Shown here in pieces: positions 33,170-43,427 of a stretch of 64,000 bases of DNA. The stretch is taken from the NCBI GenBank assembly GCA_022494885.1, contig JAGVSM010001400.1, forward strand, positions 1 to 64,000. Direction: 5' to 3'. Below the pieces are notes generated by a model, which saw only the letters and a list, made by a program, of their open reading frames with translations, did not search any database and was not told where the DNA came from. Both the position numbers and the translations under genes were made by a program. This DNA comes from Micrasema longulum (taxonomy: Eukaryota > Arthropoda > Insecta > Trichoptera > Brachycentridae). How positions within the stretch are numbered: the first letter of the stretch is position 1; each line of letters starts with the position of its first letter.

Positions 33170-33310
33170 ATGAAGATAGCGTTCATATCGAGGCACTGGG
33201 AATGTTAAAGAGCTCGCCCCCTACCTAATAGCCCGATATTTAACAGATCTGGGCTTGGAGAGGGAGATTCAGCAAAATGAGAACTCTCGCCTTCCACACA
33301 GTAAATAAAT
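33170..33310 (+). other. Short open frame, LINE end or exon
   Basis: Frame GTGNVKELAPYLIARYLTDL then GLEREIQQNENSRLPHSK and TAA. The helical pattern would suit a LINE ORF2 end or a host exon. No clear acceptor precedes it. Confidence 0.3.
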
Positions 33311-34009
33311 AAGCCAGGCTCTATAAATTTACTATTCACGGGGACCCGTCGCAATAGATCTTCACAGTAAGCCTTTACGAATAAGAATATATAAAGAAAA
33401 CAATATGCAAGTACAAATAATCAAAATAATTGGCTCTGAAGTTGCTGAATATTTTATCATGTACTGATTGATTTCATAACAAAAAAATGAATGAGTGAAT
33501 AGATTTAAGATTTTCATGAATGGACTATGGCTGTTGTAAATCATGCCCTATAAGTTCATGAGGTCGCTGGGTCAATTGCAAAATTAAATTTGCGGTAGAA
33601 ATTAACATGCTGTGAAATAATATAAAAATACCACTAGACACGACTTGGATTTCAACTGGCGATTCTTATTTCCGTCACAGCCTTATTGTCAGGGAATTTC
33701 TAAACTGTGGCAAGACTAAAGATGTCAAATAAATATTATGTAGGTATCTTTAGACGCAAGTTAATTTCCGTAATGTATTGCGGATAGTTATTTCCATTAT
33801 TATATTGTAAAGGTATTCTTCAAAGTTAGGTTTTTTTATTTGGGTTAAATCTAATAAATATATTTTTGTCAATCTTTTCAAATGTCAATAGCTTCACAAA
33901 ATTATAATATAAATAAAAATATCCGTAAAATAATAATAATTTTAAAAAATAATTCTGTACCTTAGAGGGTAAAACACGAGAGTACACTTTTCGCCGTTTT
34001 TTTTATTTT

Positions 34010-34715
34010 TATTTTTATTAACATAAACGGCAAATCTGCCTTTTACAAAAATTATAATATTAACATATTTGGCTTAATACTTTTTTTTTTTTTAAAACAT
34101 GAATTTTAAAAACAAGATTTACAAAAAAAAAATAAGCCAAATTTTATACAGGATTTATATTTAAAAAATTAACCTAAAAAATAATGCAGAAATTATCAAA
34201 ACAAACCATCACGCCGTTTCCACGTAACGGTAGGCAGAGAGGATAGAACGCCACATTACTCTATCTTTGCTTACAGATCTCGCTTCCTCTACATTCATAC
34301 ATCTTCTCCTGCACGCCCGCCGATCGTTCCGACTTTTGACATGTCCATCTCCAAGTAATTGTTGGATTTGGTCACGCCATGTCTTTCTCGGTCTCCTCTT
34401 ATTCCTGCATCCATCAATATTCGCATTGTAAATATTCTTAGCCGTTCTTTCGCTGTCCATTCGCTCTACATGTCCAACCCAACGCAGAGCTCCTTTCTTG
34501 ATTTTGTCGATAGTGCTTATCTCAGCCTTACATAATGTACGGATATCAACATTAGTGCATATATCGTGCATAGTTTTCCAACACATTCGCCTGAGATATC
34601 GCATTTTGACAGCATTCAGCCTACCTGTAGTAGTTTCATCCCTGTTTTTTTCAAGTCCATATTTCGCTCACATACATCAGGGTCGGGACCTGGACTCCAT
34701 TGTGAACTGCTAATT
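34010..34715 (-). mobile_element. RTE-like LINE 3' remnant
   Basis: A 131-codon minus-strand frame reads KGALRWVGHVERMDSERTAK, NKRRPRKTWRDQIQQLLGDG and ARSVSKDRVMWRSILSAY, the usual C-terminus of this LINE type. Upstream, frames with VPTLMY continue to about 34700. Downstream, the 3' region ends near 34015 with GGCAGATTTGCCGTTTATG and a T/A-rich tail. Related fragments lie at 10255 and 37718. Confidence 0.8.
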
Positions 34716-35058
34716 AATCGTGAATAAATCACCGATGTCCACTTTCATCATAAATATGTTTTTTAAGGTGAAATAGAAATCTGAAGTACACTTTGTTTTC
34801 ATGCAAAATATTTCAGTAGTCCCCGATAAGCTATTTTAATGTGTACTGTTATGATAAAAAAAAAACATTATTTCACAAATTATTTCACAAAAAACATTAT
34901 TTCACATTAAAAGCTCTTTATAGGTAGAAATGATCTAATTCGGTGTAAAGGTGATGGTGTTTTGGAAATCGTAGTCTCAAAATCTTGCTTCTTGAATATT
35001 TCGTTCCATTGAGTCACATTTGACTACTGTGGATTAATCCTTTATTATTATCATTTAA

Positions 35059-35371
35059 CAATACTTTGAGTTTGTCCAAATTTCTGTAGACAAGAACTGG
35101 ATTCAACTCCCTGGGGAGCTGTTTATATTAACATATTACAACAGAGATTAAGAACATTTAAGAGAAGGTAATATAGAAGTCTAGGTTTGAAGTCTAGTCT
35201 AGAATTGAAGGAATATAGATGTTCAAATATAGGCAGAATGGTGAATGTTACACAGTTTGTAAAGTGGCCACTTAAACCAGCCATTGACAGGTCATAAGCC
35301 CTGTAGATGCCTAGACTTCTATATTACCTTCTCTTAAATGTTCTTCATCTCTGTTGTAAAATGTTATTTTA
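35059..35371. repeat. Family A copy, foldback form
   Basis: The head AACAATACTTTGAGTTTGTC at 35059 runs to AACATATTACAACAGAGAT. A shortened centre follows, then the core in minus orientation, ending at TGTTGTAAAATGTTA, the shared boundary. Confidence 0.8.
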
Positions 35372-35430
35372 ATTTAAATTAAATACATACATATACCTAC
35401 GTATTTTCATTATTTTTTATATTTTTGCAG

Positions 35431-35472
35431 GACTCACCGAGCTAATTTAAATGGCTTCTCGGTGAAGAAAAG
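35431..35472 (+). CDS. Candidate penultimate exon of an unknown plus-strand gene
   Basis: Acceptor TTTTTGCAG and donor AAAAG with GTACAG bound 42 bases. The only open phase reads THRANLNGFSVKK and leaves AG, which the next candidate exon completes as Arg. No upstream exon was found, and the product is not recognised. Confidence 0.35.
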
Positions 35473-35693
35473 GTACAGAATTCATTTTAAGATGATTGCC
35501 TTTATAATATAAATACGTTAATGTGATTTAATTTCTTACTTATCCTAAGAACTCGCCAAATTTAAGTTCAATAATATGAGACAAGTGTTGCGATTGACCA
35601 TAGTTTTATTTTTGTTTCCCGTAAAATGATATGCGGTGACGAGAATTTAAGGAAAAGATATTTGAACATTGTTTTTCTGACACTCTCTTGCAG

Positions 35694-35754
35694 ATGCCTC
35701 CCCGATACTGTGCAAAAAAGACAACCGCACGTCAGACTGATTACGCCTAACTAA
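35694..35754 (+). CDS. Candidate last exon of the same plus-strand gene
   Basis: Follows a strong acceptor (TGACACTCTCTTGCAG). In the phase set by the previous exon it reads CLPDTVQKRQPHVRLITPN and stops at TAA, 35752-35754. AATAAA lies 75 bases downstream. A second frame starting ATGCCTCCCCGATAC is also open to a TAA at 35748-35750, so the phase is not proven. Confidence 0.35.
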
Positions 35755-35828
35755 AATTGACAGAATCGACGTTTCATTGTCACGTTTTCCGCACCTCGAA
35801 ACTGAACCGAATTATTTATGGTTTTAAA

Positions 35829-35834
35829 AATAAA
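35829..35834 (+). terminator. Possible poly(A) signal AATAAA
   Basis: AATAAA within TTTTAAAAATAAAAATATT, 75 bases after the candidate stop codon. AT-rich context makes chance occurrence possible. Confidence 0.35.
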
Positions 35835-35879
35835 AATATTTGCGTTTTTATGATTTACCCAAATATTTCAACTTTGGGG

Positions 35880-36010
35880 GGCCATTTCAACGAGTATTAG
35901 AAAATGGGAACCAAGTTGTGGTAGAACGGGGTGTGAACCTTGGAACTCTGATCCGTGAGTCTGTGACATGGGACCACTACCCGGTTCAGAAAGATCAAAA
36001 TGATTTTTTC
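35880..36010 (-). repeat. tRNA-like SINE fragment
   Basis: GGGGTGTGAACCTTGGAACT and GTGAGTCTGTGACATGGGAC followed by CCACTACCCGGTTC resemble the antisense head at 23765-23830 (GCTCGAACTTTAGACTTC, GTGACACTACCACGGG). Confidence 0.45.
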
Positions 36011-36169
36011 GGTACGTTTTGCGAACGCACGAACTAAAAAGAAAAGTTATCTTTTTTGTATACCGTGCGTCCGAAGACGACAGAAAAAACTAGACGCTTC
36101 TAAAAGCGTATCTAAATAAGGAAACACCAATGGTAAATATCTATAATATGTAAAAAAAAAAAAACATTG

Positions 36170-36415
36170 GTTTAGCGCTATAAACCAGGGGAAAATACGC
36201 GGAGACGGAGAGTCTTGCCAGGAATCGAACTCAGGACCTCAAGAATGTTAGGCGAACACCCTAATCACTTCAGGACGAGGGGGATTTATATCCACCCGAT
36301 TTCCTTATTTGGGATTTTTTTCCTGAAAGTAGCCATAGAGTCGAAAACACTCGTCCAGGGTTCTGGTTCAATTTCACACAGAGAACCATATTCCTCATCC
36401 GCAAGGAGGCCAGGC
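36170..36415 (-). mobile_element. tRNA-derived SINE, minus strand, best copy of this type
   Basis: The antisense head contains CCAGGAATCGAACTCAGGAC (B box) and TTAGGCGAACACCCTAATC (A box). It is followed by the body AGCCATAGAGTCGAAAACAC, TCGTCCAGGGTTCTGGTTC and TTTCACACAGAGAACC. Other copies are at 8530, 19386, 28770 and 30090. Confidence 0.75.
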
Positions 36416-37129
36416 CACAGAGTAGACAATTTATTGTTTTAGTGTAAACAAATAAAAAATAATCGAATGGATTAAAATAAAAATATATTGGTTTTAGTCG
36501 GTAGTGTTTTAAATAAACTATTAAACAATATCTAATATTTTCGTTCTGAGTTGGCCATCTATGAATGGTTTGATAAAGTTCTGATCATTTTTCCACGCCA
36601 CCTATGTTTTACTACACAAAATAATTTTGTAGATGTTTGAATTTTAGTAAAGTTTGTCAACAGCTAATTCATCATAAAAATATTCAAATTAATTAATGGT
36701 AAACAATAATCATTTATATTAAAAATAGGAATCGTTATCCATTCTTGAAATATTTAAGGCAGACACAAGAAGTCAAGAACGTGTCAGAATATTTTGTAAA
36801 TAATAACTTAATACATGGCCACACTATCATCATCATCTTTTTCTGGATTTTTACCAGAGAATAGCCACCAAGACGAAAACAGGTTCTATTTCATGCATCG
36901 AATTGTATTTTTTATTCACTTGGACAAAAAGCAATAGGCATATTTTAAATGCCTTATGAATTTTGAATGATAATTTTTCATAGGTTATTTCCAGCAATGC
37001 AAACATAAAAACCTTGTTCAAAACTTACAAAATTCAATAAACAAATTATTAATTTTAAAAAATTGTACTGTTAGCGACACGATATTCCAATATCCTTTTT
37101 GTATAAACCTATATTTTATCCGTTAGAGC

Positions 37130-37570
37130 TTTATTATGGTCCAAGCTGGTTTCTCAGTATTCGTCTCTATCTGAATATAGAAATAAATTGGAGCATGTAT
37201 ATTATACTCGGTTCACTAGTGTAGATGGACTAGCTCTCCCTAAATTCAATAATAAATACGGGAAAAGAACACTAGAGTACAATACACCAAAAATGTATGA
37301 AATGCTCCCATTAAATATTTAAAAACAAAAAAACTTATCAGGCTCAAGAGAAAGACGTATGCTGAGAATTTGGCTTTTGGAATGTGTTTTTTTAAACTGA
37401 TTATTTTTGTTTTTCTTTTTTTATTTGGACAATTTTTTTTTCTACGTGGAATATTATTTTCGATGCACAGTTGGCAGGTCCAAACCGTGCTTTGTCCCGG
37501 CAAGGGTTCGGACCTGCCAACCTCACGTCTGTTGATGTTGCCTGCCAGTCTATTAATAAATAAATTAAAA
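37130..37570 (+). mobile_element. LINE 3' remnant
   Basis: The frame reads YYTRFTSVDGLALPKFNNKY, GKRTLEYNTPKMYEMLPLNI, then LSGSRERRMLRIWLLE, a second copy of the fragment at 770-930. The 3' part CAGGTCCAAACCGTGC..GGGTTCGGACCTG can form a hairpin. It ends in AATAAATAAATTAAAAATTAAA near 37570. Confidence 0.65.
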
Positions 37571-37599
37571 ATTAAAAACCACTAGACTTCCATATTATC

Positions 37600-38060
37600 T
37601 ATAATTTATCATTACATTCGGACTTCTCTTCCTCCACATTCATATACCTTCTCATAAACTTACAATGATTATTCCAAATTTCGACTTGTCCATCTTTAAA
37701 AATTTGTTGAAGTTTGGTTATGCAATGTCTTCATCGGTCTTCCTCATTTTTATGCATCCATTAACATCCATATCGTAAATACTTTTAGCCGTTTTTTCGT
37801 CGTCCATTCGCTCTACATGCCCAAACCAACGCAGAACTTCTTTCCTTATTTTGTCAAAATCGCTTACATAATACACAGCTCTCAAATTTTGCACACTTAT
37901 TGCGCATAGTTTTACCACACATTTGCGTGAAACATCGTATATTGATAACAATCAGACTACTTTCATTCTCTTTTTTCCAATTCCATAGATCACTTCCGTA
38001 CATAATGGTTGGCACCAGGACTTTATTGTGAACTCTACTGCTCAATATTACAAGTAAAAC
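37600..38060 (-). mobile_element. RTE-like LINE remnant
   Basis: Minus-strand frames give NKVLVPTIMYGSDLWNWKKE, FDKIRKEVLRWFGHVERMDD and EKTAKSIYDMDVNGC, related to 34209-34604. It is broken by at least one frameshift. Confidence 0.8.
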
Positions 38061-38593
38061 ATAAAGGTTAATTATTATTTTTATTAAACATCACATTAAA
38101 TAATACACATAAGGAGTAGTGGGCGAGGAATAAGAATGTAAAAAAAAACAAACTTGTTTGGATAATTTTATTAAAAAGAAATAATATTATTTAAGTCCAT
38201 CAACAATATTTATAAAATGTTCACAATTCTTTTAAAAAGCTGTCCGAATCATTCAGCTTCAAACGTAACGCTGTAAATATAGATTAACGAGAATTAAAAC
38301 CCACAACCGATTACAAGATAATAGGTTCTTGGCCCGAACAAAACTCTCGGTTCAATCAATATCTCTTTTATATAATATTTTACATTACAAACATTTTCTA
38401 GACTAACATTGATGACAATTTTATACAAGGGAAACGAATGATCCTATAAATTATAAAGTAATATGTTAATTATAAATATCGACGGTAAAAAGGCTAAATC
38501 GTTAAGTTCATTACTCAAACATCTCCAAATAACAAGTTCAGAGATGATGAGAAAAGAACCATTGGGTGTTAAAATAATTTGTGTTTCTACAAG

Positions 38594-39287
38594 GAAAACA
38601 AAATGGTAAAGGTCATTTGTTTCGAATATGTCATTCGAAACAAACTTTTCTTCTTAACAAAATATTGTGTTTGCTTTTATGTTACATATATTATTTTATT
38701 TGATTAAAAGCCTTCAAAATGGAATGTCAAGTAGACGAATGTGAGCATTTTTGACACCTCTTCTGTTCGCGTTCAACCGAGGGAATAAAGGAGAATACAT
38801 TATTGACTAATTTGATGCAAAATAATGAAAAACTATGAGGGTCAGTATTAAATACGCCTTTCTCGAAAACCGAAATAATAGTTTCATTATAAAACTTTTA
38901 CCTTAAGTATAAGTACTTTTTTTAAATTTATTTTTATTTAAGAAGATACAAACATGAACAGAAAAAATAAAAAAGAAAAATAATAAAACCCACTTAACCG
39001 CAAAACCATTACAGTTAACATAAATTGTATTCTTTTTTTTTCAAATGAAGAGTACAAGAGGACAAATTGCGAAAAATTAGTTGAAATTCTCATTTATTCC
39101 CCCAATTGAAAGTGAACAGAAAGAGGTGTCAAAAATGCTCACTTTTATCTACTTGAAATTCCATTTTGAAGGCTTGTAATCAAATAAAATAATATATGCA
39201 ACATAAAAGCAAACACAATGTCTTTTAGAGTAGAAAATTGTCTTGTGAATGACGTAGGTATAACATTTACCATTTTGTTTTACTTTG
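38594..39287. mobile_element. 700-bp palindromic foldback element
   Basis: The left arm 38594-38825 and right arm about 39060-39287 are inverted copies. Shared blocks are ACAAAATGGTAAA, TGTGTTTGCTTTTATGTT, AAGCCTTCAAAATGGAAT, GTGAGCATTTTTGACACCTC and GGGAATAAA..GAGAAT. Arms are about 85-90% alike by eye. The 235-base loop has no frame. Confidence 0.8.
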
Positions 39288-39736
39288 ATGCTCATTTTTA
39301 AATTTGAAAAAAAAACGGGCACAACTCATGCTAACACCTAATATTTTAATTAAAACAATAAATCGAATATTGTCAATTTGTGCATGATTGCGTGTATTGG
39401 CACATTATCTGCTTTTTTTAAGTGACCCAACCAATATTACCATTTAAATTGCATAACTGAGTATAAATTAAAAAATAATAATAATTTGGAATCAATAAGA
39501 AAGGTGTTATGAAAAATTATCAGGATTATGTGGGATACATACCAAAAACAGATCTTAAAGTAAACCAAAATAATAATTCGTAAAAATGAGTCTAATTTTG
39601 TGTGGTATATAAATGTATTTGATTTTATGAATGGCGTATAAGAAGATTTATGATTCAAAGGCCAAAATCTACATCCAATATCCATGAGTGTCCGGCTCAT
39701 ATGAGGCTGATTGTAATTCTAAAATAAAAAAAGGTA

Positions 39737-40055
39737 CAGTAGAACTCCGTTTATCCGAACTCCAATCATCCAGATAGCAAAATATCCGTATCGTTATAGG
39801 GAAATGAAAAATAAAGATGTTATAATAACAATGTTCATCAAAGCAATTAACTCTGCTGGACATTCCTAAGTTAGTTTTAATTGTGATTTCAATTCGCAGT
39901 ATTATATTAAAAGCAATAAAAAATTAGCCTTAGATTAAATTCAGCTTTTTCTTTGAAAACATTGCCTCAATTTAATTGTTAATCCAATTATCTGGATTTC
40001 TGCATATCCGGATAACGTCTGGCATCGTTGAATTAGGATAATTGAAGTTTTACTG
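39737..40055. mobile_element. pogo/Tigger-like MITE
   Basis: The ends CAGTAGAACTCCGTTTATCC and, inverted, CAGTAAAACTTCAATTATCC are terminal inverted repeats of the type seen in pogo/Tigger elements (CAGTA.AACCTC..TTATCCG). It is flanked by TA on both sides (39735-39736, 40056-40057). It is 319 bases long with no transposase. Confidence 0.85.
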
Positions 40056-40057
40056 TA

Positions 40058-43000
40058 TGCAGTTTAACTGAATTTCAGCTATAGTGGTGCATCTATAACT
40101 TAGGCGTTTTACCGTGGATATGAATATGATATATATTAAGGGTTGCACTGGATTCAAGAAAATACTAAAAAAGATACCCTTTTATGTGCAACAATAAGTT
40201 ATTTCATGCTACAAAGACGTTATTTACTATCCATTATTTGAAAATACTATTTACATTTGATTAATTAATGTTATTTTTACTTAGCGTGTGCGTACATTAT
40301 CCAGAGTCTTTCAAATCTGATAAACAATGTCAGTATCGTCATTATTCATAAAGTGGTTATTTACACAATTTTCTTGGTTAATTATGTGTTATAATGCATG
40401 CTCGTGAGCCTGCTTAGGTACTTGTGTGAATCTATATAAACACTTCATCATAAGGCCAACCGAAATTAGTTTATGTACACATAACAATTATTTAATAATA
40501 CCAGTATACACAATAATACATTGATTACACAATATGGTTAATATTTATAGATTAATCTTTGTTCCACCGGCTTTCAAGTGGAATGACGAAAACATTCATT
40601 GAAAAATTAAATGACACAAGTGAGCATCACTATAAAAACAGAATTTTTAATCCAAACATTAATAAAACAACGCACAGCTCTATGCATTCACTGGCATCTG
40701 ATGATTGGAATTTTATATCAAATTGTAACGAAAGTACGTTTTAATTTAATCCTAAATTTAAATTTAAATACGGGTATGTATATAATATGTCAAACTATTA
40801 TGTATATTATGATTGCAATTTAATGGCTAACTATGTTGCAAAATAAACTTAAATTACAGTTTAAAATTGTGCTATACTATTAAAAATAACAGGTACAAAA
40901 TCAATGGGTCATAAAATTGGTCATTCGCTATTCATTAACCATTCATAATTTCACCTTACTATCCCACTTAATCAAAAGTGGCTGATTTTATTATACATGA
41001 AAACCATTTTATTATGTAATGTTCTATCAGCCACTTGTGCGACAGAGCAATGCGAGTAATTCGGTTATTGGACAGATATAAGTAAGAAATAATGGAAAAG
41101 CTGTTGTGAATCTTGCAAACTTACGCTAATCTTTCATTTTAAATTGTATCATAATGCATTTTATATACTCCTCATTCATTCGACCAGTTGTTTTGTATTT
41201 AATATGCGGTAACTTCATTACAACAATACTATAACTGAGGTTAAGATATTTAGATCAATTTCTGCAAATTAGCCGCAGACTTGATCTTGCAATATTAGCA
41301 AGTTCATACTACAGATAAACCACTGGAGCGAGTGGTCCTATATATATTATATTATACATAATACTCCTAAAGAATCGGCATATTGATGTACAAATTATTT
41401 TTATTCATAAAAACAATTGAATCTACAAATATTTTAAATATGAAATAGTTAAATAAATGTACAAACAATGAAAGGAGTATAGTAATGCGAGTATTTATTA
41501 TAAATAAATAAAAAACAACAGAATATCTAAATGAGTTGCGATAAATATAATTGATGAAGTTTGAATTTGAAGGCTTAACACAAATTATCAATATTTACAC
41601 ATTACTTACCGAACACGTATTTACATTAAAATGAGCAAATAAGAATCACTATACCTTGAATATTTTTATATCTAGAATATTATTTGTTTTATATTTAGTA
41701 ATTAACGAAGAATTAATTACCTATAGCTGAAAAGATTAAGTTAATGAGAGAATGTGAAGAATTCTTGGCTTCGAATCGACATGAAAATTAAAATATTCGA
41801 GTAAGGTGTGTTGTTCATAAAATTGTAAGCTATAGATACGTATATAAAAATAAACTATCTAACAGTTAACTATTTCAACAGATGACTCAATACATAGTCT
41901 TAAAAACGAAGAATAAGCAAAATACACACAAACTAAAATTTATGACAAAGTACATACATGGTAAGATTACATATGTACACTTATTATAAAATCCATACAA
42001 ATTTAAATGAATGAACTCCTATAATTATTTCAAATTAAATATCTCTATCTACTTATACATAATACTTAAAAATATACTTTAAAAAAACATCACCACCATC
42101 CAAATATGAAAATAAATCAATAGTTTTAATTATCATACTTAGATTATGGCGTTGTAGAATAAATTAGCAACTAGATATTTTTCTCATTTACTACAAATAC
42201 TTTTGTTACTTCACAAGAATCTACAATCAATGGAGATTCCCTATCCTTTTCGTAAATTGACAGCAAAACACCAAATTTATTCAATTATGTTTTATTTTAC
42301 AAAAAAATACCAAAATTTTTAACAAAATAAAATTTCTATGCAATTCAAAAGTGTATAACTTAAACACAAAATGATACACAATTTCTAAATAAAGCATTCC
42401 TTCTACTAAGATGGTGAACCGATAATATCTAAAAATATAAACTGGTTAAAAATAATTTAAAAACATGGATGGAAAAATTAAATTATCCTAATTCTTGATT
42501 AGAAAATTTCATTTTTGTTTTGACATTTCATTTAAATATCAAAATACATGCTTTTGAATAAGGGTGTGAAAAACTACATTTCTCTATTTATAACCGATCA
42601 TCCAATATACAACATTCATACAACAAATGACACTTTTGATTATGCACTTATAACAATATCATGAATAATCCAGACTAAGAAATCTTCAACTTATATATGT
42701 ATAAGAAACATGAATCCAAAAAGGAAGATAGAAAATTTTCACTCATTTTAAAAACAGGCATCTCTTTCTGAACCATTTTATTATTATGCAATTGAGCTTT
42801 AAATTTGCTGATGGATTATGAAGATCTTAAGACCAATGTGCATAATTTGATTATTACAATGAAGAGCTTTCCACAATTTAAAGCTCGCTTGATCCGGTGC
42901 TAAAAACCTTTTTATTTTGGACATAAAGGAACACCAAAGCACCATAATTTAAGAATTAATCTACTGATAAGCTGCATTATATCTAAACCAAATAGGGAAC

Positions 43001-43111
43001 TAGTATTCGATAAAACAATTTTTATATTATTGAATACTAAATCATGTAATATAAAACTTTTGAATTATTATCACATTCATATAAGGCAGTGTATTAAAAT
43101 TTACCAAACAT
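40058..43111. other. AT-rich intergenic stretch, no feature seen
   Basis: Three kilobases without recognisable repeat, exon island or motif. Short open frames at 40559-40823 and 41367-41591 are Asn/Ile/Tyr-rich and have no support. The last part includes the PDSS1 3' flank. Confidence 0.55.
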
Positions 43112-43117
43112 TTTATT
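43112..43117 (-). terminator. PDSS1: Likely PDSS1 poly(A) signal
   Basis: AATAAA on the minus strand, 89 bases after the PDSS1 stop codon. It is a reasonable 3' end signal, though AT-rich DNA gives chance matches. Confidence 0.45.
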
Positions 43118-43205
43118 GAAGTCCCTCGAGGTTCAGAATTGTGGCAACCTGAAAGTGTCACCTAGTTTTGGATTCAATAACCCTATAAGGCTGATTCTGC
43201 ATTGG

Positions 43206-43427
43206 TTATTTGATGCGGTTAAGCACAAGGTCACTGACGATGATGAGCCCTTTCTGGTAAGGAGACTCGGTGAGTTCTGATGCGAGTCTGGCAGCTTCTT
43301 GGCAGTGTTTCCGAGCTAAAAGTCTGGTCTGCTCCAGACCTTGGGATTTGTGCACCAGCTCGAATGCTTTCTCAACGTCACCTGGCTCCTGGAAGCGTCG
43401 CATGATCATCGGATTCAACTCCGGGTA
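43206..43427 (-). CDS. PDSS1: PDSS1 last exon
   Basis: Acceptor GGTTTTACAG. Reads YPELNPMIMRRFQEPGDVEK, AFELVHKSQGLEQTRLLARK and ELTESPYQKGLIIVSDLVLN, then RIK and stop. MRRF with a following D-V-x-x-A-x-E is the usual C-terminal pattern of the family. Seventy-three codons. Confidence 0.95.
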   Translation of the reverse strand, partial: YPELNPMIMRRFQEPGDVEKAFELVHKSQGLEQTRLLARKHCQEAARLASELTESPYQKGLIIVSDLVLNRIK

